In this document: positions 24,406 through 34,385 of the stretch, one piece after another
Position numbering within the stretch: position 1 is the stretch's first letter
How the letters are laid out: each line of letters opens with the position of its first letter
Source of the DNA: Paenilisteria newyorkensis
GTDB taxonomy: Bacteria; Bacillota; Bacilli; Lactobacillales; Listeriaceae
NCBI RefSeq assembly: GCF_000766145.1
Contig: NZ_JNFB01000045.1
Coordinates: forward strand, 62,001 to 126,000
Direction: 5' to 3'
DNA length: 64,000 nt
Notes under the pieces: generated by a model
What the model was told of the DNA's origin: nothing
The model's database searches: none
What the model saw: the letters and a program-made list of their open reading frames with translations, nothing else
Made by a program: the position numbers and the translations under genes

Positions 24406-25032
24406 ATGAATATCATAATTTTAGGCGCATTTGGGCATCTTGGAAAGGCGGTTTACCAACTTTTAGAGCCGCTGCCGAATGTCAATTTGACGTTGTTTGG
24501 ACGGGAAAAAGAGAATATCGAGGTGGCTTCGACGACAAAAGTGATTTTTGGTGATGCGACGAATCCAGAAGATTTGGAAGATGCGCTTCGTGGACAAGAT
24601 GTAGTTTTCTCAACGCTTGGTCCGTTTCATGTGGAGACTTTCGCGAAACCGCTAGTGGAGACGATGGAGAAGCTGGATGTGACAAGGCTTTTTTGGACGA
24701 CGCAGTTTCAAATTAGACAGGACGAAGTGACGGAGGAGAACATTGCACTTGCGAAGACGTTTGGCTTTGATGAGGAGATGGAGCGGACGTATGTGGCGAA
24801 TCAGAAGCTGGGCGCGCAGATCATTGAAGATAGTAGCCTCGATTACACCTTGCTGATGCCGCATTTCTTTAAATACGATAACAGCATCGCAAAAGTGATT
24901 CTGCAGGACGAGGATGAAACGGTGGAAGGTGAGCCGATTAGTATTTATAGTTTGGCGCTAGGACTGGTGTATTTATTGCTTCGACCTGAGCTTTATAGTA
25001 AAAAAGGTGTTATTATCTCTGCCGCTGAATGA
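24406..25032 (+). CDS. NAD(P)-binding Rossmann-fold protein (atypical SDR, NmrA/YwnB-like)
   Basis: This 208-aa cytoplasmic protein opens with the dinucleotide-binding loop IILGAFGHLGKAV. LTLFGREKE marks the cofactor-selecting strand, and GDATNPEDLEDALRGQDVVFSTLG is typical of the NAD(P)H-binding/NmrA group of atypical short-chain dehydrogenases. QKLGAQIIEDSSLDYTLLMP matches the later conserved segment. The classical YxxxK catalytic pair is absent. It may be a redox sensor or an oxidoreductase; the substrate is unknown. It stands alone, with a shared terminator between it and the convergent large surface-protein gene. Confidence 0.8.
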   Translation: MNIIILGAFGHLGKAVYQLLEPLPNVNLTLFGREKENIEVASTTKVIFGDATNPEDLEDALRGQDVVFSTLGPFHVETFAKPLVETMEKLDVTRLFWTTQFQIRQDEVTEENIALAKTFGFDEEMERTYVANQKLGAQIIEDSSLDYTLLMPHFFKYDNSIAKVILQDEDETVEGEPISIYSLALGLVYLLLRPELYSKKGVIISAAE

Positions 25033-25053
25033 GATTAGCGTTTAATATGTATT

Positions 25054-25089
25054 AAGAGCCCCCTGATTATGGAATCTAGAGGGCTCTTT
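25054..25089. terminator. Bidirectional terminator between convergent genes
   Basis: AAGAGCCCCCT pairs with AGAGGGCTCTTT around a 13-base loop, with A- and T-rich flanks, midway between two converging genes. Confidence 0.85.
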
Positions 25090-25096
25090 CGTTGAT

Positions 25097-28000
25097 TTAG
25101 TTTACAATAACATTAGTTTCCTGAAGAATCTCGTTCGTCGCATTATACGCGGTCAGGACAACTTTATCATTCTTACTTGTGATTAAACTTTTCGCATAGT
25201 ACTGGAATTGACCGGCTGGGAGAACTTGAACAGTCGCTTGTTGCACGTTGTTTACTGTTAGGCGTATTCTCACTACATCGCCTGTATATTCCCCTTTTAC
25301 GTAGTTGTCAGCTCCGATTGTGAATGGGTTTACCGTGACGCTTCCGCTGGCTGATGCGATGGAGAGCACTCTGCTGGTAACTTCTTCGCCTGCTGTATTA
25401 AAGGCCACTATTTTTACGCTATCTGTGGCTTTTGTAATGTTTGTTTTTGCGTAATATTTGATGATACCATCTGTCGTGCCAACTCGTTGTAGTGTAACGC
25501 CATTGACTTGTAGCTCGATTTTTTTAATATCGCCAATGTATGTGCCTGTTATATAGTTATCTTTGCCGATAGTGAACGTGTTTAGGGTGTCGATTGCTCC
25601 TGTGATTGTGACGGGCTTGGTGTCGAGTACTTTTCCGGTGCTGTCATATGCTGTCATTGTAGCAGTATCCTTTGCACTGCGAATGATGTTGTTAGCGTAA
25701 TACTTGAAATCTGGAGCAGTGACGCCAACTTTTGTACCTTCCACGCCATTGACTGTCAAACTAACTCTCGTAACGTCACCAGAAACTTGACCAGTTACGT
25801 AGTTTTCTTTGCCAGGTGTGAATGTGTTTATCGAAGTAATTTTTCCAGCTGTTGCATCAGTAGTAACTGAAATCGTTTTTGTGTCTAAGACTTTGCCGGT
25901 ATTGTCGTAACCAGTGATCTTAACCACGTCCTTTAGGTTCGAAATAATGTTGCTTGCGTAGTACTTGAAGTCTGGCGTCGTAGCTGGAATTTTCGTACCT
26001 TCTACACCATTAACTGTCAAACTAATTTTCGTAATGTCACCAGAGACTTGGCCAGTTACATAATTTTCTTTACCAAGCTTGAATGGATTTAGAGAAGGGA
26101 AGGTTCCTGTTGTAAGTTCTTTCGTGACGATAACTGATTTTGTGTCTAAGACTTTGCCGTTCGTGTCATAACCAGTAATTTTAACGTCATCTGTTAATTT
26201 GAGAATAAGATTTTTTGCATAGTACTTAAGGTCTGATGCAACAACACCGACTTTCGTACCTTCCACACCGTTGACTGTCAAACTGATTCTCGCAAGATCA
26301 CCAGTAAATTGCCCGGTTACATAGTTGTCTTTACCGATATAGAAGAAGTTTGGTGTCATTTTAACGGTTGTTGACATTTGCACGTTTACCTTCGTTTTTT
26401 GTAGCTCGTTACCGTTTTTGTCATAAGCAATCACGGAAACTTGGTCTGTAGCTGCTTTGATTTTGTCTTTTGCGTAATACTGGTATGGCGAACTGCTGAC
26501 GGGAATGATTTGTTGTGGCGCATTGTTGATTTCTAGCCCTATTTTAGCGACGTCGCCAGTATACGTTCCTTTCACGTAGTTGTCCACGCCAAATGTAAAG
26601 GCATTTGCAGTGATAGTTCCCGATGTTTTGTTGTCTAATAAAAATTTGGCTTTAGCTAGCTGTGCTTGTAGTTCTGCTTTTAAAATTGGATCTTTTACAG
26701 TGTCTACTGCTTTTTTGGCTGCGTCAATGGCTAGTTGGTCTGTAGCTGGTTTGATGGAGCCTGAATCTGGGCTGTTATTTGTGAATAATTCTGAGACAGT
26801 TTTCGCTGCTGCTGCGTCTTTTTGTGCATCTGCTGCTTCTAGGGCATTATTTGCTGTTGGTCCCCAGTTGTTTGTTGTGAACGCACGGACAGTAAGTGAT
26901 GTCGTTTTTGGCAAAACAGTTCCTGCTGTATATTTCGTTGCTTTGCTTGATACAACGCCGTCTGCTCCCATCGGATCGGTGCCGTCTGTTGTGTAGTAAA
27001 CGTCTGTGTTGGCATTCGGGTTGTTTAAAACGACGCCGGATCCGCTTGGGATGATGCTAACGTTTTGCAATGTGTGCGCCATGCCGTATTTTGTCCACAT
27101 TTCTAGGTTGTATTTCACACGGTCTGGGACTTGGGCTTGAACTTTGACTTGTGTTGTTAACCAATCTTTGTAGATAGTCGTTCTAGCGCCCATGAATGCT
27201 GCGTCAAGTTTGTATGCTGCATCGATTTCTTTTTGGTTATCCAGAATGAGTTGTCTCACGTTTGCGACAGATAATGGAGCACCGTCTGCACCTGCGAAGT
27301 CACCGTTTGCTGGACCGATTTGTTTTAGTACTTGGTCTTTTACAAGTGTTTTGAACTCGAGGTTTCCGGCTGTTGGGACAGTGGTACTATCTCCTGAAAA
27401 ATTACCGAACAGGATGCCGGCGCCTTTTCTTGAGTTAGCGTCTGCCCATTTGTAGCGATACGTTCCGCCGCCACCTGCAAAGACAGAAGAGCTTGTCCCA
27501 GTGCCGCCGTTATTGTAGAAAGCACCGTCTGTATCATTGATATTGAATTTCATCTTAACACCATTACCGTTTAAAATATCATTGGAAACGACGGCATCTA
27601 CTTCTTGTTCGGTATCAATAAACATGAAGAGAATTTGTGTTTTGATTAAATCTTCTACATCGACATAGTTTTTGAATTCTTGGAAGTTTTTCGCTGTTGC
27701 GACGGCTTTTACTTTTGTTAAAATGTTCGCGTCACCTTCGCCAGCTTCTACGATACCGGGAATAAAATACCCATCTTGGAAGCGGATTTTCGTGTAGTTA
27801 TCATCGCTGTCGCCGAAGTATTCTTCAAACATGTTTTGACCAAAGTCTTCGCGCATTGTTTTTACGCCCATATATTTCCCGTTGTAGTAGTAGTGTACAT
27901 ATTTTGTGTGCAGGGAAATTTTATTCATTTGTTGTGCCAATGTGTTTGTAACGGTTTCGTCGTAACGGTTGTAGCCTAGGTTATAGACGTCGTTTTGCGG

Positions 28001-31000
28001 ACCATCTTGACCTTCTTTTAATTCTAACTTACTGAATTTACCTACGACTGGGAAAGTTTCGCCTGGTGTTGCGTCAAAGAAGTTGTATTTTGCTTTTTTC
28101 GCGTTGTAGTCACGGTGGAATTTCACTGCTACGCCGGAGTTGTACTGTCCAACACTTGCTTGGCCGAATTTTTTTGCGCCGGAGTAGTTGAAATAGTTGG
28201 TTCCGCCGCTACCCATGTGTGAATCTAGATACTCAAATGTTCCTGGTGTGTAAGGATCAGCCACTAAATCTGCTGCTGCCCCAGTTACGGAAACGATTGG
28301 AAAATCATCGATGGCTTGTGCGTATTCATCGCTTGTAATGTTGTTTTTGAACTGCCATTGATAGCCTGATGTGACTTCGTTTTTGTAGTTATCGCGCAGA
28401 ACGTACGTGTTGGAAAGGACGCCAGTGTTACCAGTTGCGTCATAGCCGTAGACTTTAACAACGGTTGTTTTGCTGATTTTGATTGGGCCAGTGTAAACCG
28501 TACCTTTTGTCGCGCTTGGTTCGCTGCCGTCGAGTGTATATTTTAGTGTAATGCCGGCTTTTGAAGTCATTGTTAAGTCAAAACCAGTGTCATACATGCC
28601 GCGATCTTTGCTGAATTGGACGGCGTAGTTTGTTTGACCGCTGTTGTTGGACGTGCCAAACGTTTCATTGCTGAATAGCGTTAATGTTTTGCTTGCGTCT
28701 GTTTGGCGCCCGAATGTTTGGTTGTACGCTTGTTTCGTATACTTGATCGAGTCGACCGTTTTGAATTCAGAACCGATTTTTGCGGATAAAACAACGTCGC
28801 CGCTACCACCGATTTCGAAGCTTAGGTGATTATTTCCAAGTTCGGGCGCTTTATCTGAATACAGCACGCGGAAACCTTTGGCCGGAATAACAAGGTTGGA
28901 AAACTCGAATTTGTCGAGTGTTTTTGTTTTATCGGTCAGGTACATACCCTTGCCTAAAACAACCGGGACATCATTGTCGTTGTAAAGCTCGACCCAGGCG
29001 TCTTTAGAGCTTGTGGTGCCTTCTGATGATAGTTCGTTGATGAAGACGTTTTTGATTTTGTCTGGTGTCGTGAGGGCGCCTTCGATGCTTGGACCTTTGG
29101 CATTGTTTTTGTATTTGATGATGAGTCTGGCTGAGTTGGCTCCGCCGCCTTGATAAACACTACCGATGTAATTATCACCATCGACGCGGAATGCCATGGA
29201 TTGACCGTCTTTCCAGCCATTGAAGCGATTTTCGTTGATGATATCTTTCAAATTGGCCGTGCGAACGATTTGGTTAGTTGCTGTGAATGCTGGTTGACTA
29301 TACTTCACGACCATGTTGCTGTAAGAACGGGAAGTGATGTTTCCAGCTGTGCTTTTGTATATTTCTGGATTGCCAAGTTCGCTACGGATCTCCATGTTAG
29401 AGCTTACTTTTGCAGTGGTTGAAGCGGATGTTGTGAATTCTAAATAAGCATCTTCAATTTCTGCTGATTCTGGGAGGTTAACATTGTTAAAACGGAATGC
29501 TGAGATGTCTTTGTACGCGGGAGTAAGGGTAGCTGACCAGTAACCGCCGATTCTTAGGTTGTCACCGAGGTTCATTGTTTTTGCAGTACCGTATTCCTCT
29601 GCGTCGTCGTTTGCTGTTGCCACTTGAGCTCTAGAATCACCGTCTTCTGAGTAATATTCTAGGACTAATTTCGGCGCCATTGTAGCACTTGATTCAAAAG
29701 AACGGGCAACGTAAGATCCAGTTTTATCGCCATCTACTTTGAAAACAAGGTCTTTCAGTACGGCGTTGGAGCTGCGCATTTCATTGATAACTTCTGTCAA
29801 ATCGCCTGTGTTCACAAGATCGTTGACTGCTACTTTTGCTGGTGTTGTAGATTTCGCAGTAGTTTCTGTCAGGGCGCGATTTGTGAAGGAAGCAACGGTG
29901 GATGCGAAGGCCTCACCATTTCCGACTTGACCTGCAACTGACAAATTCGTTGGTGTGCTTGATGCTGTTAGTGTCGTGAAGGTAAGGTAAGCTTTTGTAA
30001 TCACGGCATCGGCTGGGATAGAAACATCTGCAAAACGCACAAATGTAGATTCGGGCACAGCTCTTAGAAGACCGTGTAGATTGAGTGATGTAGCCGTCAA
30101 ATTGGTAGATGTAGCATTTACTGAAGCATCATCTGTACCGGCTTTGACAAGGTATTCTTTTTTCGCTGAAGGAATGTTTTCCGCATCATCACGAATGGAA
30201 TACACATACGCTTGAACACCGCTATTTTGTTTGGCGTTATAGGCATAGGCCTTCACTGTCATATTTTTGTCGACTTTGATCGGGCCTGTATAAGTCGTGC
30301 CGTTTGTTTCGCTAGGCGTTGAGCCGTCAAGCGTGTATTTGATCGTGTTGATGCTGTCTGTTTTTAGCGTTAAGTCGAAACCGGCTTTGTACATTCCTGT
30401 TGTTTGGCTAGGCGTGATGTTTACTAGTGGAGTCGCGCCATTGTTCGAGCTTTCATACGTCCCAGTTGTATAGGAAACGAGATTTTTGTCGGCGTCATTA
30501 AAACGGCCTAATGTTTCGTTGTAAGGCATTTTTTTCACGGCAAAAGTATCCAGCGTGTGGAAGCTGCCGTCGTATTTTGTAGATAGATAAAGCGTTGTGT
30601 CGCGGTCGCCTAGCGTGAAGTTCGCAGACGCATTATTTTGCGTACCGTTTGCCTTCACGACGCGGTATCCTTTTGCTGGGATATAGATGTTGCTGAGCTC
30701 AGATTTACCTAAAGCATTGGCGTCATCGGATATAAAAACATCTTTTGAAAGAAATACTGGAGCATCGTTGTTGTTGAAAATTTCGATCCAGCCGTCTGTC
30801 TGAACGTCCGTCCCCATGCTCGCAACTTCGTTTATAAATAGGTTTTTTATTTTGGCGGGATCTTGGGTAACTTCTTCGCCAATCGCGTCTTTTTCGCTGT
30901 ATGAATATTTAATAACAAGCTTTGGTTGTAGGGCAGCATCGGTTCCACCTTGATAAATACTGCCGATATAGTTGTCGCCGTCGACTTTAAAAGCGAGCGC

Positions 31001-32131
31001 GTTTCCGTTTGTCCAACCCATTAAGCGTGTTTCGTCGATGATGCTTTTTAGATTAGGCGTTCGGATAACTTGTTTGGTGGTTGCAAAAGATGGTTGCTGG
31101 TATGTCACGGTAGAAGCTGTGTAGTCACGGTTGCTGATGTTTCCAGCGGTAGTTGCGTAGGTTGCTGGATTGCCTAATTCGGCTGCAATCGCCATGTTGG
31201 AAGTCTGGTTGGCAACGGTAGCTTTTGTTGTAAATTCCAAATAAGCATCGTCAATTTTCGCGTTTTCTGGAAGGTCTACATTCGCAAAACGGAACGCGGA
31301 TAGGTTTTTATTTGCCGGAGTTAGTGCTGCTGCTGTGTAACCGCCGATTTTCATTTCAGCATTTAAGGCGATTGTTTTAGCTGTGCCTGATTCTTCTGCG
31401 TCATCGGATGTGTTGCTGATTTTCGCGTTGTATTCGCCTGTTGGAGACGTGTATTCAATCATGAGTTTTGGTGCCATTGGAGCGCTAGAGTCGAAAGAAC
31501 GCATAACGAATGAGCCTACGCCACTGCCAGTTACTTTGAACACGTAATCTTTAATGTCCGCAGTATTCGCGCGCATTTCTTTCACTATAGATGAAACGTC
31601 GTCGGTATTGAAAATGGTATTTGTGGCAACAACGGGGGTTTTCATGCTCATCGTGGTGGTTGTGAAGGTGCGGCTTGTGAAGGATGCGACAGTGCTTGCA
31701 AATGCTGCTTGCGTGCCAAGTTCTCCTGCCACATTAATGGTCGTGGATTGAGCGGCTGAGGATGCATCACGAGCTGTGAATGCGATGTAAGCTTTTGTGA
31801 TTTTTGCGTCTGTTGGTAAGGCTACATCGGCAAAACGTAAATACGTGGCCTGTGTTGCGCCTGCTAAACCGTGTAAATCAAGGCCGGTACTCGTTAAGTT
31901 CACCGCCGTACTCGAAACTTCGGCGTCATCGGCACTTTTTTGAATCGGAAATTCTTTGGCGAATGCAAATGTTTGCTCCTCGTTCACAGTGTTTGTAGAT
32001 TGCGTCATGGCTTGGGTTTCTGCGAATGTCACGATATTCCCGATGGAACTAGGTACTATGAGAGAGACGATCATCGCCATCGATAAAACTTTTAATCCAA
32101 AATTACTTTTCTTTTTCATGTTTAAAATCAT
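25097..32131 (-). CDS. Giant secreted protein with CotH-kinase-like domain, duplicated CBM/lamin-tail/CHB_HEX arms and six Ig-like modules
   Basis: This 2344-aa protein has a signal peptide (to about TFAETQ). Two similar ~600-residue arms follow. Each has two DNRLRE/CBM96-like beta-sandwiches, a lamin-tail domain (IKNLFINEVAS at ~427, IKNVFINELSS at ~1024) and a chitobiase-type domain (TLDGSTPSETNGTTYTGPI). Residues ~1245-1690 resemble the CotH atypical kinase: YYYNGKYMGVKTMREDFG, and FNINDTDGAFY near 1530, like the CotH DxDxxF metal site. One Cry1Ac-D-VI-like repeat and six Ig-like modules end the protein. No wall anchor is visible. ATG 32131 has only a weak ribosome site; AAGGAGG lies 36 bases upstream. 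Catalysis is unproven. Confidence 0.85.
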   Translation of the reverse strand: MILNMKKKSNFGLKVLSMAMIVSLIVPSSIGNIVTFAETQAMTQSTNTVNEEQTFAFAKEFPIQKSADDAEVSSTAVNLTSTGLDLHGLAGATQATYLRFADVALPTDAKITKAYIAFTARDASSAAQSTTINVAGELGTQAAFASTVASFTSRTFTTTTMSMKTPVVATNTIFNTDDVSSIVKEMRANTADIKDYVFKVTGSGVGSFVMRSFDSSAPMAPKLMIEYTSPTGEYNAKISNTSDDAEESGTAKTIALNAEMKIGGYTAAALTPANKNLSAFRFANVDLPENAKIDDAYLEFTTKATVANQTSNMAIAAELGNPATYATTAGNISNRDYTASTVTYQQPSFATTKQVIRTPNLKSIIDETRLMGWTNGNALAFKVDGDNYIGSIYQGGTDAALQPKLVIKYSYSEKDAIGEEVTQDPAKIKNLFINEVASMGTDVQTDGWIEIFNNNDAPVFLSKDVFISDDANALGKSELSNIYIPAKGYRVVKANGTQNNASANFTLGDRDTTLYLSTKYDGSFHTLDTFAVKKMPYNETLGRFNDADKNLVSYTTGTYESSNNGATPLVNITPSQTTGMYKAGFDLTLKTDSINTIKYTLDGSTPSETNGTTYTGPIKVDKNMTVKAYAYNAKQNSGVQAYVYSIRDDAENIPSAKKEYLVKAGTDDASVNATSTNLTATSLNLHGLLRAVPESTFVRFADVSIPADAVITKAYLTFTTLTASSTPTNLSVAGQVGNGEAFASTVASFTNRALTETTAKSTTPAKVAVNDLVNTGDLTEVINEMRSSNAVLKDLVFKVDGDKTGSYVARSFESSATMAPKLVLEYYSEDGDSRAQVATANDDAEEYGTAKTMNLGDNLRIGGYWSATLTPAYKDISAFRFNNVNLPESAEIEDAYLEFTTSASTTAKVSSNMEIRSELGNPEIYKSTAGNITSRSYSNMVVKYSQPAFTATNQIVRTANLKDIINENRFNGWKDGQSMAFRVDGDNYIGSVYQGGGANSARLIIKYKNNAKGPSIEGALTTPDKIKNVFINELSSEGTTSSKDAWVELYNDNDVPVVLGKGMYLTDKTKTLDKFEFSNLVIPAKGFRVLYSDKAPELGNNHLSFEIGGSGDVVLSAKIGSEFKTVDSIKYTKQAYNQTFGRQTDASKTLTLFSNETFGTSNNSGQTNYAVQFSKDRGMYDTGFDLTMTSKAGITLKYTLDGSEPSATKGTVYTGPIKISKTTVVKVYGYDATGNTGVLSNTYVLRDNYKNEVTSGYQWQFKNNITSDEYAQAIDDFPIVSVTGAAADLVADPYTPGTFEYLDSHMGSGGTNYFNYSGAKKFGQASVGQYNSGVAVKFHRDYNAKKAKYNFFDATPGETFPVVGKFSKLELKEGQDGPQNDVYNLGYNRYDETVTNTLAQQMNKISLHTKYVHYYYNGKYMGVKTMREDFGQNMFEEYFGDSDDNYTKIRFQDGYFIPGIVEAGEGDANILTKVKAVATAKNFQEFKNYVDVEDLIKTQILFMFIDTEQEVDAVVSNDILNGNGVKMKFNINDTDGAFYNNGGTGTSSSVFAGGGGTYRYKWADANSRKGAGILFGNFSGDSTTVPTAGNLEFKTLVKDQVLKQIGPANGDFAGADGAPLSVANVRQLILDNQKEIDAAYKLDAAFMGARTTIYKDWLTTQVKVQAQVPDRVKYNLEMWTKYGMAHTLQNVSIIPSGSGVVLNNPNANTDVYYTTDGTDPMGADGVVSSKATKYTAGTVLPKTTSLTVRAFTTNNWGPTANNALEAADAQKDAAAAKTVSELFTNNSPDSGSIKPATDQLAIDAAKKAVDTVKDPILKAELQAQLAKAKFLLDNKTSGTITANAFTFGVDNYVKGTYTGDVAKIGLEINNAPQQIIPVSSSPYQYYAKDKIKAATDQVSVIAYDKNGNELQKTKVNVQMSTTVKMTPNFFYIGKDNYVTGQFTGDLARISLTVNGVEGTKVGVVASDLKYYAKNLILKLTDDVKITGYDTNGKVLDTKSVIVTKELTTGTFPSLNPFKLGKENYVTGQVSGDITKISLTVNGVEGTKIPATTPDFKYYASNIISNLKDVVKITGYDNTGKVLDTKTISVTTDATAGKITSINTFTPGKENYVTGQVSGDVTRVSLTVNGVEGTKVGVTAPDFKYYANNIIRSAKDTATMTAYDSTGKVLDTKPVTITGAIDTLNTFTIGKDNYITGTYIGDIKKIELQVNGVTLQRVGTTDGIIKYYAKTNITKATDSVKIVAFNTAGEEVTSRVLSIASASGSVTVNPFTIGADNYVKGEYTGDVVRIRLTVNNVQQATVQVLPAGQFQYYAKSLITSKNDKVVLTAYNATNEILQETNVIVN

Positions 32132-32607
32132 AACTACTTATGCATAATTCTTTATGGCTGGCAGTTATATCCTCCTTATTTTCTCTAGAATAGTTAACAT
32201 TTTTTCTTTGTTTGTGTCGAACCATTATTTTACAATTAAACCGTGTTTTTCTATATCGGATAGATTGATTTTCATTATGTTATAGAAATATCTAATCGCA
32301 TGGTAATGCTAGATTCATAGCACTCAAACATGCGTGTTAATCACCACTTTCCTAGTTATTTTTAAATGGGAGCGCCTTTGCTATTCGCTCTTATCCCTAC
32401 TTATATTTTACCTGCGTTTGGGGTTTCAAGTCATTAGAATGGGCGTAACTTTTTTTGCGTAAAATGGGATGTTCACAGAAAAGACATCAATGTAACAGCT
32501 TAAAAACGCATGATTTGTGATTCATCAGAGTGCATATTTATTCGCTAAAAAGCAGAAAAAGCAGCATGACTCACCTAACTAAAAGTAGGGAATGATACTG
32601 CTTTTTC
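32132..32607. other. Intergenic region upstream of the giant surface protein
   Basis: About 475 AT-rich bases lie between two minus-strand genes. They contain AAGGAGGATAT (minus strand, 32167-32177) 36 bases before the assigned start, and the terminator of the Mga-like gene at the other end. I could not place a convincing promoter, and no coding potential is apparent. Confidence 0.55.
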
Positions 32608-32608
32608 T
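32554..32608 (-). terminator. Terminator at the end of the Mga-like regulator gene
   Basis: AGAAAAAGCAG and CTGCTTTTTCT form a perfect 11-bp stem overlapping the stop codon, with a long loop of 33 bases and a T-rich exit on the minus strand. Confidence 0.55.
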
Positions 32609-34065
32609 TATTTGCTATGGGATCTAGCTTCCAAAACCTCACCTAAAGCGGTGAAATCTCGTTTTATCGGCGGCATATGCCAAACGAGCACGTCGACGTC
32701 CGTGATGCTGGGCAGAGGCGAGTCACTGATAATAAGATCGTGTTGCGCCCAATGTTCCCTAGGCTTTAGATCATCACAGAAAACAATCATTTCCTCCGAA
32801 TAATAACGGCGAATCTGCGTTTTCAAATATTCCTCCCACATGAACCCGCTTTTTGAAATGATTTTAACGTGAAGAGCGCGAGTATATGCCTCCGTCAGTA
32901 ACGCCACAGAAAAAAGATTATGGATGTAAGTCGCAATAACCTCTCGATTGGACCTCAAAAACTGAAAATCCGGCCAAGTTTCATATTTTTTCAATGTCGT
33001 TATAATTTTTTCTTTCTCCTGCGTATCGGGAACAAGTTTTTTCGAGAAATAATCGACATCCAGGATCAGATTTGCTTTTTCAATGAAAAGAAAGCGCGCC
33101 AGATAATCCACAATACTCACTTTTAGCGCAAGCGTATCCGCAACGCGACCATTCAAAATCGTCAAAAGATCCTCCGCAATCGATGTACGCGGACCTTGAA
33201 ATTTTTCGCTATAGTACAGGCGCATCACCATCCGTTCACGATTGACATACGTAAACGAACCCAGGAAACACATAATAATAATCATATAACGCTCCACAGG
33301 AATTATATGGCTACCAAGCGCATCTTCCAAATCACTAAAATCAATCTCCATCGCATTATGATACGTATAAATATCTTTCCAAAATTGCTCATCCTCCGCG
33401 CTTGGATTAATCGTATGCCCTTGTTTAATGCGCCTCAAAGACACTGCAATAGCCGTTGCATAATCGACACGGGTACTAGGTGAAAAATAAACTTTCATAT
33501 GATGTTCGAATTTTTGAATAAATTTATCTATATAGGTTTCAAAGTCGAAATCCGGAATGACCCAACCAGAATACGGATAGCACTTACTGAAAAGATGGTA
33601 GAAAAAGAAACGGATATTCATCTCACCACCCTGTATTTCGAGCGGGGCATTGTTCAGCACAAGCCGACTTCTAGCCAAGAAAGTATCCACCTCAGCCAAT
33701 TTCACATAGAAGGTAGACCGACTCACAAAATTGTTCTCCGCCCATTCCGAGATTGTCGTTTTCTCGCCATCAAAAGCAGAAAGCGCCAATTGGAACAGGT
33801 GACTTGTCGATATCATATACGCCGTCAAATAATCAAAATTAATCTGAGGAGTCGTTTGCATCGATAGCTTTTTATCCGCCTCAAGAATCTGAGCGACATC
33901 CTCGGGAAGTGTGGCGTTGAGCGTCTCGATGTCCGCATTCAAAGTATTAACAGAACATTCCACAATAGTAGCAACTTCTTTTTTTACAATCGGAGCATCT
34001 GCAAAAAACAGCAAATTGAGTAGTTTTAATCGGCGATAATCCGATGCGGGAATAATATTTTTCAC
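32608..34065 (-). CDS. Mga-like transcriptional regulator
   Basis: This 485-aa protein begins with a winged helix-turn-helix (DYRRLKLLNLLFFADAPIVKKEVATIVECSVNTLNADIETLN). A second Mga-type helix-turn-helix follows at ~85-160 (FQLALSAFDGEKTTISEWAENNFVSRSTFYVKLAEVDTFL). Long all-helical PRD-like segments come next, and the C-terminus (IVFCDDLKPREHWAQHDLIISDSPLP) looks like an EIIB-type domain. This is the layout of Mga/AtxA-type virulence regulators controlled by the sugar phosphotransferase system. It starts with GTG after GGGAGG. It lies directly upstream of, and on the same strand as, the giant surface protein, a natural target. Confidence 0.82.
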   Translation of the reverse strand: MKNIIPASDYRRLKLLNLLFFADAPIVKKEVATIVECSVNTLNADIETLNATLPEDVAQILEADKKLSMQTTPQINFDYLTAYMISTSHLFQLALSAFDGEKTTISEWAENNFVSRSTFYVKLAEVDTFLARSRLVLNNAPLEIQGGEMNIRFFFYHLFSKCYPYSGWVIPDFDFETYIDKFIQKFEHHMKVYFSPSTRVDYATAIAVSLRRIKQGHTINPSAEDEQFWKDIYTYHNAMEIDFSDLEDALGSHIIPVERYMIIIMCFLGSFTYVNRERMVMRLYYSEKFQGPRTSIAEDLLTILNGRVADTLALKVSIVDYLARFLFIEKANLILDVDYFSKKLVPDTQEKEKIITTLKKYETWPDFQFLRSNREVIATYIHNLFSVALLTEAYTRALHVKIISKSGFMWEEYLKTQIRRYYSEEMIVFCDDLKPREHWAQHDLIISDSPLPSITDVDVLVWHMPPIKRDFTALGEVLEARSHSK

Positions 34066-34215
34066 TAGTAAAACCTCCCTCGTATCCTTATGCTACTATC
34101 CTAATGAAATTTCCAGCTGAGGTCAAATATGAGTTACCATTTTCTTGCGCAATGTAGAAATATCACTATATAGAAGAAAGCAGAAAATTCGACGCTATTT
34201 CTAACACAATCAAGG

Positions 34216-34244
34216 TTGCGATACCCAATAAGCTATGCTATAAT
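34216..34244 (+). promoter_or_regulatory. rpsF operon promoter P1
   Basis: TTGCGA, a 17-base spacer and TATAAT with an upstream TG (extended -10: TGCTATAAT). Confidence 0.75.
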
Positions 34245-34308
34245 TATACCTCGTGAGTAATTAAAAATTATTCCTTGCCCGTTTCTAGTCCCGAAGCCGC
34301 AAAACGTG

Positions 34309-34336
34309 TTGGAAAGACTGGAGAGGTTGTTATAAT
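34309..34336 (+). promoter_or_regulatory. rpsF operon promoter P2
   Basis: TTGGAA, a 16-base spacer and a perfect TATAAT. Confidence 0.65.
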
Positions 34337-34385
34337 ATAAGAGATGAAACGCTTAAAAAAGATTGTAGGTCCTTCTTGTTTTTAA

